Source: Schaalia sp. Marseille-Q2122 | GTDB taxonomy: Bacteria > Actinomycetota > Actinomycetes > Actinomycetales > Actinomycetaceae | NCBI RefSeq assembly: GCF_903645355.1 | Contig: NZ_CAHJXR010000004.1 | Location: 248,001-312,000, forward strand | Length of the DNA: 64,000 nucleotides | Direction of reading: 5' to 3' | Translations under genes and position numbers: made by a program | Shown: one piece after another, positions 54,201 through 64,000 of the stretch | How the letters are laid out: each line of letters starts with the position of its first letter | Position numbering within the stretch: the first letter of the stretch is position 1 | The notes under the pieces: generated by a model | The model's input: the letters and a program-made list of their open reading frames with translations, nothing else | Database searches by the model: none | Told to the model about the DNA's origin: nothing

Positions 54201-54753
54201 GGACTCTCAGATCCCCGCCCCGAAGGCTGCTTCTTCGATCATTCTTATTGGGGCGAGTGCGACGGGAAAGACCAGTGTCGGTACAGACATTGCCTCTCGG
54301 CTTCTTCGGAGCTTCATTGACCTGGATGAACGAGTTGAGGAGGCCCTGGGGGCGTCGATGGAGACGCTGGTGATCGACGACCACCCTGAGCTTGCCTCAA
54401 CGCAGGAGCGTCTTGCCTTAGATCTCCTGTCAGCAGAGCATCTTGCAGCGGGTGGGGGAGTGGTGATCGCCTTGAGTCCCAGTGCCTCTGTGATGCCCAG
54501 CGTCGTTGAGGCTTTACGCGCGGCCGGGGAGAGCGGGCACCTCGTCGTTGAGCTGCATGCGTCGATGAGTGAGATTGCGCGACGGACGGGATTGAATGCT
54601 CCGCGGGCTGTAGCTCTGGGGGCGCCGCGGGCGATCCTTGCCCGACTGATGGAGCGGATGCGTCGGATCCATGCTGAGGTTGCGCAGGTGAGTGTGGACA
54701 CTGTTGGGCGTAGCACTCAACTCATTAGCCAGGAACTGTGCGATTCGTTGTAG
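54190..54753 (+). CDS. Second shikimate kinase-like P-loop protein
   Basis: This 187-residue P-loop protein resembles shikimate kinase: [15 protein letters not shown] for Walker [14 protein letters not shown] for the substrate-binding aspartate region, GGGVVIAL for the GGG motif and RRIHAEVAQ at the late arginine. The FRxxE motif is not recognisable, and the lid reads APRAVALG. Since AroK is already fused to AroB just upstream, it may have another substrate, a regulatory role or reduced activity. GTG 54190 overlaps aroKB by 11 bases. Confidence 0.78.
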   Translation: MLTEDSQIPAPKAASSIILIGASATGKTSVGTDIASRLLRSFIDLDERVEEALGASMETLVIDDHPELASTQERLALDLLSAEHLAAGGGVVIALSPSASVMPSVVEALRAAGESGHLVVELHASMSEIARRTGLNAPRAVALGAPRAILARLMERMRRIHAEVAQVSVDTVGRSTQLISQELCDSL

Positions 54754-54796
54754 AATTGCGGCCGTTCCGTATTTTCCTCTAACAGAAGGCAGAACT

Positions 54797-55360
54797 GTGG
54801 CGACTACGAATGATCTGAAGAATGGCATGGTGATGGTGATCGAAGGCCAGCTGTGGCAGGTCGTCGAATTCCAGCACGTCAAGCCCGGCAAGGGCCCGGC
54901 ATTCGTGCGTACCAAGATCAAGAACGTCCTCTCGGGCAAGATCGTTGACCGCACCTTCAACGCTGGCGTGAAGATCGAGACCGCTACCGTTGACCGCCGC
55001 GACTACACTTACCTGTACCAGGACGGCAACGACTACGTCTTCATGGACACCTCCACCTACGAGCAGATCAACATTCCTGCCGAGGTCGTTGGCGACGCCC
55101 GTAACTTCATGATCGAGAATCAGGACGTCATCGTCTCCATGCATGACGGCAATGTCTTGTTCATTGAACTGCCCGCCACCGTTGTTCTCACCATCGCTCA
55201 CACCGAGCCTGGCCTTCAGGGTGACCGCTCCAACGCTGGCACCAAGCCCGCCACCCTTGAGACCGGTTACGAGATCCAGGTTCCTCTCTTCATGGAAGAG
55301 GGCACCCGCGTGAAGGTTGACACCCGCGACGGCTCCTACTCCGGCCGCGTCACCGACTGA
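54797..55360 (+). CDS. efp: Elongation factor P
   Basis: EF-P relieves ribosome stalling at consecutive prolines. The 187-residue protein has the domain I tip [16 protein letters not shown] and the C-terminal signature of domain III near [22 protein letters not shown]. Length is standard. GTG 54797 follows AGAAGGC. A TAGAAT at 54751-54756, overlapping the stop of the kinase-like gene, could be a separate -10 element, so efp may have its own promoter inside the operon. nusB starts two bases after it. Confidence 0.95.
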   Translation: MATTNDLKNGMVMVIEGQLWQVVEFQHVKPGKGPAFVRTKIKNVLSGKIVDRTFNAGVKIETATVDRRDYTYLYQDGNDYVFMDTSTYEQINIPAEVVGDARNFMIENQDVIVSMHDGNVLFIELPATVVLTIAHTEPGLQGDRSNAGTKPATLETGYEIQVPLFMEEGTRVKVDTRDGSYSGRVTD

Positions 55361-55362
55361 TC

Positions 55363-56235
55363 GTGACCAAACATCAGTTCACCTCCCGCACGAAGGCTCG
55401 TAAGCGTGCGGCGGATGTCGTCTTCGAAGCCGATCAACGTGGTATGGGCTCCAATCCGGAGGTCCTGCGTGACCTTCTGCGTGAGCGTAAGGTCATCACC
55501 GCTGCGCTGACGCCCTTGCCTGAGTACTCCATCCGTGTCATTGAAGGTGTGGCTCAGGAGCTGCGTCGTATCGACACTCTCATTGACGATCACGCTGACG
55601 TCGCTGGTTTGGATCGTATTCCCGCTGTGGACCTTGCTGTCATGCGAGTTGCCGTGTGGGAAATGCTCGCCAACCAGGAGGATGTCCCGGCTGTCATCGC
55701 CATTGATGAAGCGATCTCGATTGTGAAGTCGATTTCGACGGATGCCTCGCCGAATTTCGTCAATGCTGTGCTTGACGCGATCCGTAAGGAGATCAACTCT
55801 CCGGCGTGGAAGCGTTCGCGTGTGCACGACGATGACGTGTATGACGCTGAGTCTGGCGCCGCCGAGGTCGGTGACGAGGACTACGAGGGCGACTCAGCTT
55901 CCGAGGGCTTTGCCGCCAATGATGCTGAGGAACTCTCCTTCGAGGACTTTGTTGCTGGCGTTGCTGAGCCTGAGCCCATGGTCGATGCTGTTCCCGTGGC
56001 CTCTCCTGAAGCTGTGGTGACATCCGAAGAGGACCTCTCGGAGGATGAGGCCGCTGAGCTTGAGGAACTCCCCTCACATGAGGACGAGGACGTGGCTGAA
56101 GACGAGGACGAGGCGAAGGAAACAGCAGGAGTGGAGTCGGAGAGCGTCGCCCCTGAGGGCAAGCGTTACCCCACCTTGGCAGACATTACAGCTGCCGACC
56201 TGGCGGAGCTTGATGAACTCCTCGATGAATACTGA
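55363..56235 (+). CDS. nusB: Transcription antitermination factor NusB with long acidic tail
   Basis: NusB binds boxA RNA with NusE in rRNA antitermination. The NusB domain covers residues 1-145, starting SRTKARKRAADVVFEAD and ending SPNFVNAVLDAIRKEI. A C-terminal extension of about 145 residues follows, extremely rich in Glu and Asp, ending with a short predicted helix TAADLAELDELLDEY. Ordinary NusB is near 140 residues, so the protein is doubled in length. GTG 55363 is two bases after efp. Confidence 0.92.
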   Translation: MTKHQFTSRTKARKRAADVVFEADQRGMGSNPEVLRDLLRERKVITAALTPLPEYSIRVIEGVAQELRRIDTLIDDHADVAGLDRIPAVDLAVMRVAVWEMLANQEDVPAVIAIDEAISIVKSISTDASPNFVNAVLDAIRKEINSPAWKRSRVHDDDVYDAESGAAEVGDEDYEGDSASEGFAANDAEELSFEDFVAGVAEPEPMVDAVPVASPEAVVTSEEDLSEDEAAELEELPSHEDEDVAEDEDEAKETAGVESESVAPEGKRYPTLADITAADLAELDELLDEY

Positions 56236-56272
56236 CCAGTCCTCATAGCCTCCGGCCCTGAAGAACTCACCG

Positions 56273-56320
56273 ATCCCCGCATGGCACTATCCTGTGGATA
56301 GACACACGCCATGCGGGGAT
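56273..56320. terminator. Nested perfect hairpins after nusB
   Basis: ATCCCCGCATGGC (56273-56285) pairs exactly with GCCATGCGGGGAT (56308-56320), and inside the loop CTATCC (56287-56292) pairs with GGATAG (56296-56301). Both stems are perfect. This follows the nusB stop by 37 bases and is a likely terminator for the aro-efp-nusB operon, without a T-tract. Confidence 0.75.
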
Positions 56321-56403
56321 TGCGTGCCTGGCGACGGTAAAGGCTCACCTCTCGGCTACGGGTGAGGATTGTGCACAGAGAATCCAGAGGGAAAGAATTC
56401 GTC

Positions 56404-57585
56404 ATGCAGATTGAGCATCCGGTCCATTCATGGCTGTTGTTGTCTTTGCTCGTTGGAATCGCTGACCAGTTTCTCTTCGTGTGTTTGAGCTGGATTGTTC
56501 TCTCAGAGTCTTCACTCGGAATCGCTGTCTCAGTTCTCACAGTGATCTCTCTGGCCCGACTCCTGGCTTTCCTCCTTGTCCCAGCACTGAGCGTGCGTCT
56601 ACCGCAGCTAACCATTGCTGCTATGGGGATTGGAGGACGCTTACTGGCGATGCTCCTTCTTTTCTCACTCACAGTTACAGAGACGAATCCGGTGTTTCTT
56701 TTTGCGGCCCTGGTTCTATTTGCTGTGAGTGATGGACTGTTCATTCCCGTATCCTCGGTAATTCTGAGGTCCTTATCTGCGGCAGACACATATGTCAGCT
56801 CTCTCGCCCTCATGCAGATTGCAGTCAATATCTCATTGGCCCTCGCTGCAATAATGGGAGGACTTGCACTTGAGTGGACGACACGAACTGGCATGGTTAC
56901 TCTTCTGGCACTCATGTCCATACTGAATATGGTGACATTCCTCTTTTTCCGTCACCGGCATGCTGGAGCGCTGAGTGCCACATGGCAGTCAGCCGCGTTG
57001 ACCTTAGGGGTACGAACAGTATGCTCGATTCCCGGAAATAAGACAGCTTTCGGACTGATTTTTATTCTCGAGCTTATGGTTGCCGGCACACTTAATGTGG
57101 TTTTTCCGCATGCATTGGCCACCGGAGGATACAATCCTTCTCACTTTGGCTATGGTGTCGCCTTGTTTGTTTCCACGAGTGTTCTATGCTCGGCAATGCT
57201 GGTCAAAGCTCCACGAATAGTGGCAGTGAAATATTATCTGTCGGTAGTTCTTTTGCTACCGTCTATCGCGTATAGCCTGGTGATTGGGCAAGTGCCAGCT
57301 GCGTACTTCTTCGCCTTTTCACTCCTTGGGGCAAGTGCCGCATTCATCGCTCCATTCCTCTCGAATCGCCTCGCTCACTCTGTTCCTGTCGAAATGCATC
57401 CGGTTCTTTTCACACTCTTCAGCCTTGCCTCGTATTCAGCAATTTTCCTGTCTTACTCGCTCTCTGGCCTCATGCTCTACATCTCTGATTCGAAGACACT
57501 CCTCACCTTCAGCGCGCTGACTTTCCTTACTCTTTCTGTGCTGTCACTCCGGAAGAAATCGAGCACCGCCGCGAGGATCCGCTAG
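56404..57585 (+). CDS. MFS-type transporter, AT-richer than neighbours
   Basis: This 393-residue integral membrane protein has about ten to twelve hydrophobic segments and the overall shape of an MFS exporter. It lacks a strong GxxxDxxGRR loop: RLPQLTIAAMGIGGRLLA lies at that place. Base and codon use are visibly more AT-rich than in the flanking nusB and pyr genes, with many TTT, ATT and AAA codons, suggesting recent acquisition. GAGGGAAAG upstream supports ATG 56404. The substrate is unknown. Confidence 0.75.
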   Translation: MQIEHPVHSWLLLSLLVGIADQFLFVCLSWIVLSESSLGIAVSVLTVISLARLLAFLLVPALSVRLPQLTIAAMGIGGRLLAMLLLFSLTVTETNPVFLFAALVLFAVSDGLFIPVSSVILRSLSAADTYVSSLALMQIAVNISLALAAIMGGLALEWTTRTGMVTLLALMSILNMVTFLFFRHRHAGALSATWQSAALTLGVRTVCSIPGNKTAFGLIFILELMVAGTLNVVFPHALATGGYNPSHFGYGVALFVSTSVLCSAMLVKAPRIVAVKYYLSVVLLLPSIAYSLVIGQVPAAYFFAFSLLGASAAFIAPFLSNRLAHSVPVEMHPVLFTLFSLASYSAIFLSYSLSGLMLYISDSKTLLTFSALTFLTLSVLSLRKKSSTAARIR

Positions 57586-57601
57586 ACCTTTGGCGTGTTA
57601 A

Positions 57602-58318
<717 letters not shown>

Positions 58319-58319
58319 C

Positions 58320-59312
58320 ATGAGCCTCAACCACCTCATCACCATCCGCGACCTCGAATACCGTGAGGCCGTCCAAATCCTCGACACCGCCGAGGCCATG
58401 GCCGCCACCCAGTCGCGCCGTGTGAAGAAGCTCCCCACCCTCCACGGGCGTACCGTCGTCAACCTCTTCTTCGAAGACTCCACCCGCACGCGCCTGTCCT
58501 TCGAGGCCGCCGCCAAGCGTCTCTCCGCCGACGTCATTAACTTCTCGGCCAAGGGCTCCTCACTGTCCAAGGGCGAATCCCTCAAAGACACGGCACTGAC
58601 CCTGCAGGCTATGGGCGCTGACGCCGTCATCGTCCGCCACTCCGCTTCCGGTGCTGCTCACCGCCTCGCTCACGCCGGATGGATGAACCTCCCGGTCCTC
58701 AATGCTGGGGATGGCACCCACCAGCACCCCACTCAGGCACTGCTGGACGCCATGACCCTGCGCCGCCACTTCAAGCGCGACGCCTCGGACCCGCAGGTGG
58801 AGCCCGTCGCCCCCGGCACCGACCTCAAGGGCGCAAAAGTTGTGATCGTCGGTGACATCTTGCATTCGCGCGTGGCCCGCTCCAATGTTGACCTCCTCAG
58901 CCTCCTTGGCGCCGACGTCACACTCGTCGCACCCCCCACACTCCTACCCGTCGGCGTCGAAAACTGGAACTGCACGGTCGACTACAACTTCGACCGCGCC
59001 CTCGCTCAGGGCCCCGACGCCGTGATGATGCTGCGCGTCCAACGCGAACGCATGAGCGCCGCCGGTGGCGGCTTCTTCCCTTCGCCCGGCGAGTACCACA
59101 CCCAATACGGTCTGGATCGTCAGCGCTTTAACCGCCTGCCCGACCACACCATCATCATGCACCCCGGTCCCATGAACCGCGGCCTGGAAATCTGCGCTGA
59201 AGCAGCTGATTCTCCCCGTTCAGTCATCGTCGAACAGGTCGCCAACGGCGTGTCTGTCCGCATGGCTGCCCTCTACCTCCTCCTCGCTCCGGAAGGCTCC
59301 ACCCATGACTGA
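58320..59312 (+). CDS. pyrB: Aspartate carbamoyltransferase, catalytic subunit
   Basis: PyrB joins carbamoyl phosphate and aspartate. The 330-residue protein has the carbamoyl-phosphate site [19 protein letters not shown], the [20 protein letters not shown] motif and the aspartate-binding region near [13 protein letters not shown], with [11 protein letters not shown] at the end. It starts one base after the pyrR stop and overlaps pyrC by eight bases. No pyrI regulatory subunit is present, as in other Gram-positives. Confidence 0.95.
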   Translation: MSLNHLITIRDLEYREAVQILDTAEAMAATQSRRVKKLPTLHGRTVVNLFFEDSTRTRLSFEAAAKRLSADVINFSAKGSSLSKGESLKDTALTLQAMGADAVIVRHSASGAAHRLAHAGWMNLPVLNAGDGTHQHPTQALLDAMTLRRHFKRDASDPQVEPVAPGTDLKGAKVVIVGDILHSRVARSNVDLLSLLGADVTLVAPPTLLPVGVENWNCTVDYNFDRALAQGPDAVMMLRVQRERMSAAGGGFFPSPGEYHTQYGLDRQRFNRLPDHTIIMHPGPMNRGLEICAEAADSPRSVIVEQVANGVSVRMAALYLLLAPEGSTHD

Positions 59313-60618
59313 CATTCTCATCCGCAACGCCAATATCCTGGGCGAAGAGGTCGCTGACATCTACCTCGCAGGCGGCACCATCGTCGCCATCGGCGAGGGC
59401 GCAGCAGCTCACGCCACTGACTCCACTCGCATCATTGACGCCGAGGGCCTCATCGCCCTGCCCGGCCTCGTTGACCTGCACACCCACCTGCGTGAACCCG
59501 GCCAGACCGACGCTGAAACGATCTTCACCGGCACTCGCGCAGCAGCCGTCGGCGGCTACACCTGCGTGCACGCCATGGCCAACACCAGCCCCGTTGCCGA
59601 CACTGCCTCCGTTGTCGAGCAGGTCTGGCGAAAGGGTAAAGAGGCCGGATTCGTCGACGTCCGCCCCGTGGGGGCCGTCACCGAAGGCCTGGAAGGCAAA
59701 CACCTATCCCGCATTGGCGGTATGGCCAACTCCAAGGCGCAGGTGCGTGTCTTCTCTGACGACGGCAAGTGCGTTTCTGACCCGGTCCTCATGCGCCGCG
59801 CCCTCGAATACGTCAAGGCCTTCGATGGTGTCGTCGCTCAGCATGCGCAAGACCCTGAACTCACCGACGGCGCTCAGATGAATGAATCTGAGCTCTCCGG
59901 TGAATTGGGGCTGGCTGGCTGGCCTGCTGTGGCCGAAGAAGCCATCATCGCCCGCGATATTCTCCTCGCCAAGCACGTTGGCTCACGCCTGCATGTCTGC
60001 CACCTGTCCACTGCGGGTTCCGTTGACATCATCCGCTGGGGCAAGCGCATGGGCGTCAATGTCACCGCCGAGGTCACCCCCCACCACCTGCTGCTCACCG
60101 AAGAACTCGCAGCAACCTACGACCCCCTCTACAAGGTGAACCCGCCTCTGCGCACCGCCGCCGACGTCGAAGCGGTCCGTGAGGGCCTGGCCGATGGGAC
60201 CATTGACATTGTCGGCACCGACCACGCGCCCCACCCGCTCGAATCCAAGGACGTCGAGTGGAATATTGGCGCCTTCGGGATGACCGGCCTGGAAACCGCA
60301 CTGCCCATCGTCATCACCACCATGGTCGACACCGGCCGCATGACCTGGGCTGATGTCGCCCGCGTCCTCTCGACCACCCCCGCTAGCATCGGCCGCGTCG
60401 CCGACCAAGGCCAGGGCATTGTCGAAGGAGCTCCCGCGCACCTCGCCCTCGTTGACCCCAAGGTCCGCCGCGTCGTCGACCCCGCATCTCAATGGACCCG
60501 CTCAACGAACACCCCCTACGCGGGGATGGAATTCACCGGCCAGGTCATGTACACCATCTTCGGCGGGGAACTCACCGTTGCCGGCGGCATGCCGATTGCG
60601 AAGGAGGACCGCGCATGA
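59305..60618 (+). CDS. pyrC: Dihydroorotase
   Basis: PyrC cyclises carbamoyl aspartate to dihydroorotate. The 437-residue type I dihydroorotase has the metal-binding [17 protein letters not shown], a metal-bridging region DDGKCVSDP, histidines in [13 protein letters not shown] and [11 protein letters not shown], and the catalytic [13 protein letters not shown]. The ATG at 59305 overlaps the pyrB stop, and its own stop overlaps the carA start (ATGA). Confidence 0.95.
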   Translation: MTDILIRNANILGEEVADIYLAGGTIVAIGEGAAAHATDSTRIIDAEGLIALPGLVDLHTHLREPGQTDAETIFTGTRAAAVGGYTCVHAMANTSPVADTASVVEQVWRKGKEAGFVDVRPVGAVTEGLEGKHLSRIGGMANSKAQVRVFSDDGKCVSDPVLMRRALEYVKAFDGVVAQHAQDPELTDGAQMNESELSGELGLAGWPAVAEEAIIARDILLAKHVGSRLHVCHLSTAGSVDIIRWGKRMGVNVTAEVTPHHLLLTEELAATYDPLYKVNPPLRTAADVEAVREGLADGTIDIVGTDHAPHPLESKDVEWNIGAFGMTGLETALPIVITTMVDTGRMTWADVARVLSTTPASIGRVADQGQGIVEGAPAHLALVDPKVRRVVDPASQWTRSTNTPYAGMEFTGQVMYTIFGGELTVAGGMPIAKEDRA

Positions 60619-61112
60619 GCACCGATATTGCCTACCTCATCTGCGAAGACGGGCCTATCTTCACCGGCCGCGCCTGGGGAGCGCGCGGCATTCGCCTCGG
60701 CGTCCTCACCTTCGACACGCGCATGACCGGCTACCAGGCGGTGCTGTCCGCACCCGAGTACGCCGATCACATTGTCGTCATGACCGCCCCACACATCGGC
60801 AATGTCGGGATCAACGATGAAGCCCCCACTCAGGGATTCACCCTCGCTGGCCTTGTCGCCCGCGAACCCGCCCGCCGCGCGTCAAATTGGCGCTCCACCG
60901 GGGACTTCACCGACCTCCTTGTCCGCGAGGGCGTTGTCGGCATCAGCGGCATCGACACCCGTGCCCTCACCCTCCACATCCGCGACAACAAGGGCATCCG
61001 CGGCGCCATCGTCTCCGGCGACGCCCTGCCCATGGGCGCCGCTCAGCTGACCGACGAGGTCCGCGCCCAGCTTTCTCAGATTCTTACCGCAGCCATGGAG
61101 GAACAGCACTGA
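60615..61112 (+). CDS. carA: Carbamoyl-phosphate synthase small-subunit N-terminal domain only (no glutaminase domain)
   Basis: CarA normally supplies ammonia from glutamine to CarB through a C-terminal class I glutaminase domain, with a total near 380 residues. This protein has 165. It contains the complete small-chain N-terminal domain (CPSase_sm_chain), with [46 protein letters not shown] and the end [27 protein letters not shown] short tail (to AAMEEQH) then ends at a TGA that overlaps the carB ATG (TGATG). No glutaminase sequence is found before carB in any frame. Free ammonia or a separate glutaminase would be needed. Confidence 0.9.
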   Translation: MSTDIAYLICEDGPIFTGRAWGARGIRLGVLTFDTRMTGYQAVLSAPEYADHIVVMTAPHIGNVGINDEAPTQGFTLAGLVAREPARRASNWRSTGDFTDLLVREGVVGISGIDTRALTLHIRDNKGIRGAIVSGDALPMGAAQLTDEVRAQLSQILTAAMEEQH

Positions 61113-64000
61113 TGCCTCGCCGCACCGATATCCGCTCCGTCCTCGTCATCGGCTCCGGACCGATCGTCATCGGCCAAGCCTGCGAATTCGACTACTCAGG
61201 TACCCAGGCCTGCCGTGTTCTCAAGAACGAGGGCGTGCGCGTCATCCTCGTGAACTCGAACCCGGCAACGATTATGACCGACCCGGAAATGGCCGACGCC
61301 ACCTACGTCGAACCCATCACGCCCGACGTCGTCGCCAGCATTATTGAAAAGGAACGCCCCGATGCGCTCCTGCCCACCCTGGGCGGGCAGACGGCATTGA
61401 ATACCGCCATGGCCCTCGCAGAGCAGGGCGTCCTTGAACGCTTCAATGTTGAACTGATCGGCGCGAATGCTGACGCGATCCGCGCCGGTGAAGACCGCGA
61501 TGAATTCAAAGCCATCGTTGAACAATGTGGCGCTGAAGTGGCGCGCTCGGTCATCGCCCACACCATGGAAGAGTGCCACGCCGCAGCGGCAGAACTGGGC
61601 TACCCTCTGGTGGTGCGCCCCTCCTTCACGATGGGTGGCCTGGGATCGGGCTTCGCCTACACGCCTGAGGACCTTGAACGCATCGCCGGGCAGGGCCTGG
61701 CAGCCTCCATCACCACCGAGGTTCTGCTCGAAGAATCCATCCTGGGGTGGAAGGAAATCGAGCTTGAACTCATGCGAGACACCGCAGACAACGTCATCTG
61801 CGTGTGTTCCATTGAAAACGTTGACCCTGTTGGCGTCCACACGGGTGACTCCATCACTGTCGCTCCCGCCCTGACCCTGACGGATAAGGAACTGACCGAC
61901 CTCATTGAAGTCGGCAAATCGATTATTCGTACGGTGGGTCTGAACTCGGGTGGCTGTAATATCCAATTCGCTGTGGATCCCACGAACGGCCGCGCGATCT
62001 GTATCGAGATGAACCCGCGCGTGTCCCGCTCATCGGCTTTGGCGTCCAAGGCCACGGGTTTCCCCATCGCGAAGATGGCGGCACGTCTGGCCCTGGGCTA
62101 CACCCTTGATGAGATTCCCAACGACATTACCGGGTCCACCCCGGCATCCTTCGAACCGACGATTGACTACATTGTCGCCAAGGTTCCCCGCTTCACCTTC
62201 GAAAAGTTCCCCGAGGCTGACGCGACCTTGACTACGGCGATGAAGGCCGTCGGTGAAGCCATGGCAATTGGCCACAACTACACCGAGGCCATGCAAAAGG
62301 CACTGCGCTCCATTGATAAGAAGGGCGTGCAATTCCACTGGGAGGGGCCTGTGCCCACCGCAGAGGAGACCGCCGAACTGGTGCGCGCTGCCGCTACACC
62401 AACGGAGTTCCGCCTCGTCCAGGTGCAGCAGGCTATTCGCGGTGGAGCCAGCGTTGAGGAACTCTTTGAGTCGACCGCGATTGACCCGTGGTTCCTTGAC
62501 CAGATGGTTCTTCTTGACGAGATCGCCCGAGAGATCGTCGACGCGCCCGCACTGACCCGTGAGCTGCTGATGACGGCAAAGCGTCATGGGTTCTCTGATC
62601 AGCAGATCGCGTCCATGCGCCGTATTTCCGAGATGACTGTCCGTGAGATCCGTGCAGCTTTCGACGTCCACCCTGTCTACAAGACGGTGGATACCTGCGC
62701 TGGTCAGTTTTCGACGAATACGCCCTACCTGTACTCCACCTACGAGGCGCAGACCGAGGTTGCGCCGCGTGAACGCGAGGCCGTGATTATCCTCGGTGCG
62801 GGCCCGAACCGCATCGGTCAGGGCATTGAGTTTGACTACTCCTGCGTGCACGCCACCATGGCATTGCGAGATCGCTACGAGACCGTCATGGTCAATTGCA
62901 ACCCTGAGACGGTCTCCACCGACTATGACATTTCCGACCGCCTGTACTTTGAGCCCCTCACTCTTGAGGATGTGCTTGAGGTCTATCGTGCGGAATGCGC
63001 TGCTGGTCCGGTCGCTGGCATGCTCGTCCAGTTGGGTGGGCAAACCCCGCTGTCTTTGGCTGCGGATCTGGCGGCTGCCGGTGTGCCGATCCTGGGGACT
63101 TCTCCTGCTGCAATTGATCTGGCGGAGGATCGTGAGGAGTTCGGCAAGGTCTTGGCTGAAGCCAACCTTCCTGCTCCGGCGCATGACGTGGCCTACACGC
63201 CTTCGGCTGTCCACGCTGTCGCGGAGGCGATCGGCTACCCGATCCTTGTGCGCCCCAGCTTCGTGCTGGGTGGGCGCGGCATGGAGGTCATTAATGACCG
63301 TACAGGCTTGGATCGCTACCTTGATCGCCCTGATCTTGAGACGCTCTTTGAGCGTGGCCCGCTGCTCATTGACCGTTTCCTCGACGCTGCGGTGGAGATC
63401 GATGTCGACGCCCTCTATGACGGTGAAGAACTGTTTATGGGCGCCGTCATGGAGCATATTGAAGAGGCTGGCGTGCACTCGGGTGACTCTGCCAGCGTGC
63501 TTCCCCCGATGACCCTGTCGGCCCGCGAGGTTGCCCGCATCGCCCAGTCCACCGAGGCCATCGCCCGCGGCGTGGGCGTCAAGGGCCTCATCAACATCCA
63601 GTTCGCCCTGGTGTCGAATACTCTCTACGTCATCGAAGCGAACCCCCGCGCCTCCCGCACGGTGCCTTTTGCGTCGAAGGCGACGGGAGTGCCCCTGGCG
63701 AAGGCTGCGGCTCTCATCCAGGTGGGGGAGAGCATTGCCTCGCTGCGTGAATTGGGTGTCCTTCCTGCCGATGATGCGCGCACGATTCCGGCTCATTCGG
63801 CGATTGCGGTCAAGGCCGCTGTGTTGCCCTTTAAGCGTTTCCGCCACGCGGATGGGTCGGTGGTCGATTCGATCCTGGGGCCGGAGATGCGTTCAACGGG
63901 TGAGGTGATGGGGATTGACACCGATTTCCCCACGGCTTTTGCCAAGTCCCAATCGGCAGCATTTACGGATTTCCCCACGGAGGGGACCGTCTTTGTGTCG
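61112..64000 (+). CDS. carB: Carbamoyl-phosphate synthase large subunit (3' end outside window)
   Basis: CarB makes carbamoyl phosphate from ammonia, bicarbonate and two ATP. The visible 963 residues of about 1100 include both ATP-grasp halves: [20 protein letters not shown] and the second copy [20 protein letters not shown], with ATP-binding [14 protein letters not shown] and [15 protein letters not shown], and both metal sites [16 protein letters not shown] and [16 protein letters not shown]. The frame is open to the last base, so the allosteric C-terminal domain is only partly seen. Start ATG 61112 overlaps the carA stop. Confidence 0.96.
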   Translation, partial: MPRRTDIRSVLVIGSGPIVIGQACEFDYSGTQACRVLKNEGVRVILVNSNPATIMTDPEMADATYVEPITPDVVASIIEKERPDALLPTLGGQTALNTAMALAEQGVLERFNVELIGANADAIRAGEDRDEFKAIVEQCGAEVARSVIAHTMEECHAAAAELGYPLVVRPSFTMGGLGSGFAYTPEDLERIAGQGLAASITTEVLLEESILGWKEIELELMRDTADNVICVCSIENVDPVGVHTGDSITVAPALTLTDKELTDLIEVGKSIIRTVGLNSGGCNIQFAVDPTNGRAICIEMNPRVSRSSALASKATGFPIAKMAARLALGYTLDEIPNDITGSTPASFEPTIDYIVAKVPRFTFEKFPEADATLTTAMKAVGEAMAIGHNYTEAMQKALRSIDKKGVQFHWEGPVPTAEETAELVRAAATPTEFRLVQVQQAIRGGASVEELFESTAIDPWFLDQMVLLDEIAREIVDAPALTRELLMTAKRHGFSDQQIASMRRISEMTVREIRAAFDVHPVYKTVDTCAGQFSTNTPYLYSTYEAQTEVAPREREAVIILGAGPNRIGQGIEFDYSCVHATMALRDRYETVMVNCNPETVSTDYDISDRLYFEPLTLEDVLEVYRAECAAGPVAGMLVQLGGQTPLSLAADLAAAGVPILGTSPAAIDLAEDREEFGKVLAEANLPAPAHDVAYTPSAVHAVAEAIGYPILVRPSFVLGGRGMEVINDRTGLDRYLDRPDLETLFERGPLLIDRFLDAAVEIDVDALYDGEELFMGAVMEHIEEAGVHSGDSASVLPPMTLSAREVARIAQSTEAIARGVGVKGLINIQFALVSNTLYVIEANPRASRTVPFASKATGVPLAKAAALIQVGESIASLRELGVLPADDARTIPAHSAIAVKAAVLPFKRFRHADGSVVDSILGPEMRSTGEVMGIDTDFPTAFAKSQSAAFTDFPTEGTVFVS

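Noticed and set aside
60615-61115. carA shortened by a sequencing frameshift
   Set aside because: All frames after the carA stop are occupied by the start of carB, so no glutaminase remnant exists to be restored by an indel; the overlap of stop and start looks natural. A larger assembly deletion cannot be excluded.
62030-63847. 605-codon open frame on the minus strand opposite carB
   Set aside because: carB is unmistakable on the plus strand; the antisense frame is a composition artefact.

Overview
This 64 kb window is ordinary chromosome from a high-GC Gram-positive bacterium. The gene content points to Actinobacteria, most likely the Actinomycetaceae (Actinomyces/Schaalia group). The pointers are a Pup-ligation locus, a SufBDCSU-type SUF operon, actinobacterial LexA boxes in front of ImuA'/ImuB and DnaE2, a DUF4191 protein, an AroK-AroB fusion and a PyrR site that masks a ribosome binding site. 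The family assignment is inference; no rRNA gene is present. I see no prophage, insertion sequence or CRISPR array. Genes are dense, often overlap as ATGA or TAATG, and fall in short operons on both strands.

Layout. 1-5.6 kb: SUF iron-sulfur operon (sufB, cut by the window edge, then sufD, sufC, sufS, sufU and a SufT-like gene). 5.6-5.95 kb: a 24-bp minisatellite next to an 88-bp inverted repeat. 6-10.8 kb (minus): acyl-CoA ligase, neutral zinc metallopeptidase, tRNA-guanine transglycosylase and a queuosine-precursor transporter. 10.9-19 kb: ABC-F ATPase, metX, a polar amino acid ABC importer, a DUF4191 membrane protein and an MFS exporter. 19.2-24 kb: membrane kinase-like protein, E2 acyltransferase with two lipoyl domains, and dihydrolipoamide dehydrogenase. 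24-36 kb: trmL, a PEBP-like protein, and a DNA-damage region in which imuA'-imuB (followed by tdk and a SNF2 helicase) and dnaE2 each have a LexA box. 36-44 kb: MarR regulator, tRNA-Leu(GAG), DsbA-like protein, an acetyltransferase/pyrophosphohydrolase fusion, a flavin dehydrogenase, uppP, a HAD hydrolase and a RecB-like nuclease. 44.2-51.3 kb: trmI, mpa/arc, dop, pup, pafA and an FKBP-like protein, with no 20S proteasome genes. 51.4-56.2 kb: aroC, the aroKB fusion, a second shikimate-kinase-like gene, efp and nusB. 56.4-57.6 kb: an AT-richer MFS gene. 57.6-64 kb: pyrR, pyrB, pyrC, carA and carB (cut by the window edge).

The most notable observations are these. CarA contains only the small-subunit N-terminal domain and lacks the glutaminase domain, yet is overlapped directly by carB. 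The pupylation locus lacks proteasome genes, and its ATPase ends without the known proteasome-docking tail. The SOS mutasome is split under two LexA boxes, with dnaE2 apparently transcribed from a leaderless promoter that overlaps its LexA box. An N-acetyltransferase is fused to a MazG/PRA-PH-like pyrophosphohydrolase domain. Several genes are separated by perfect 15-19 bp hairpins that lack a T-tract.
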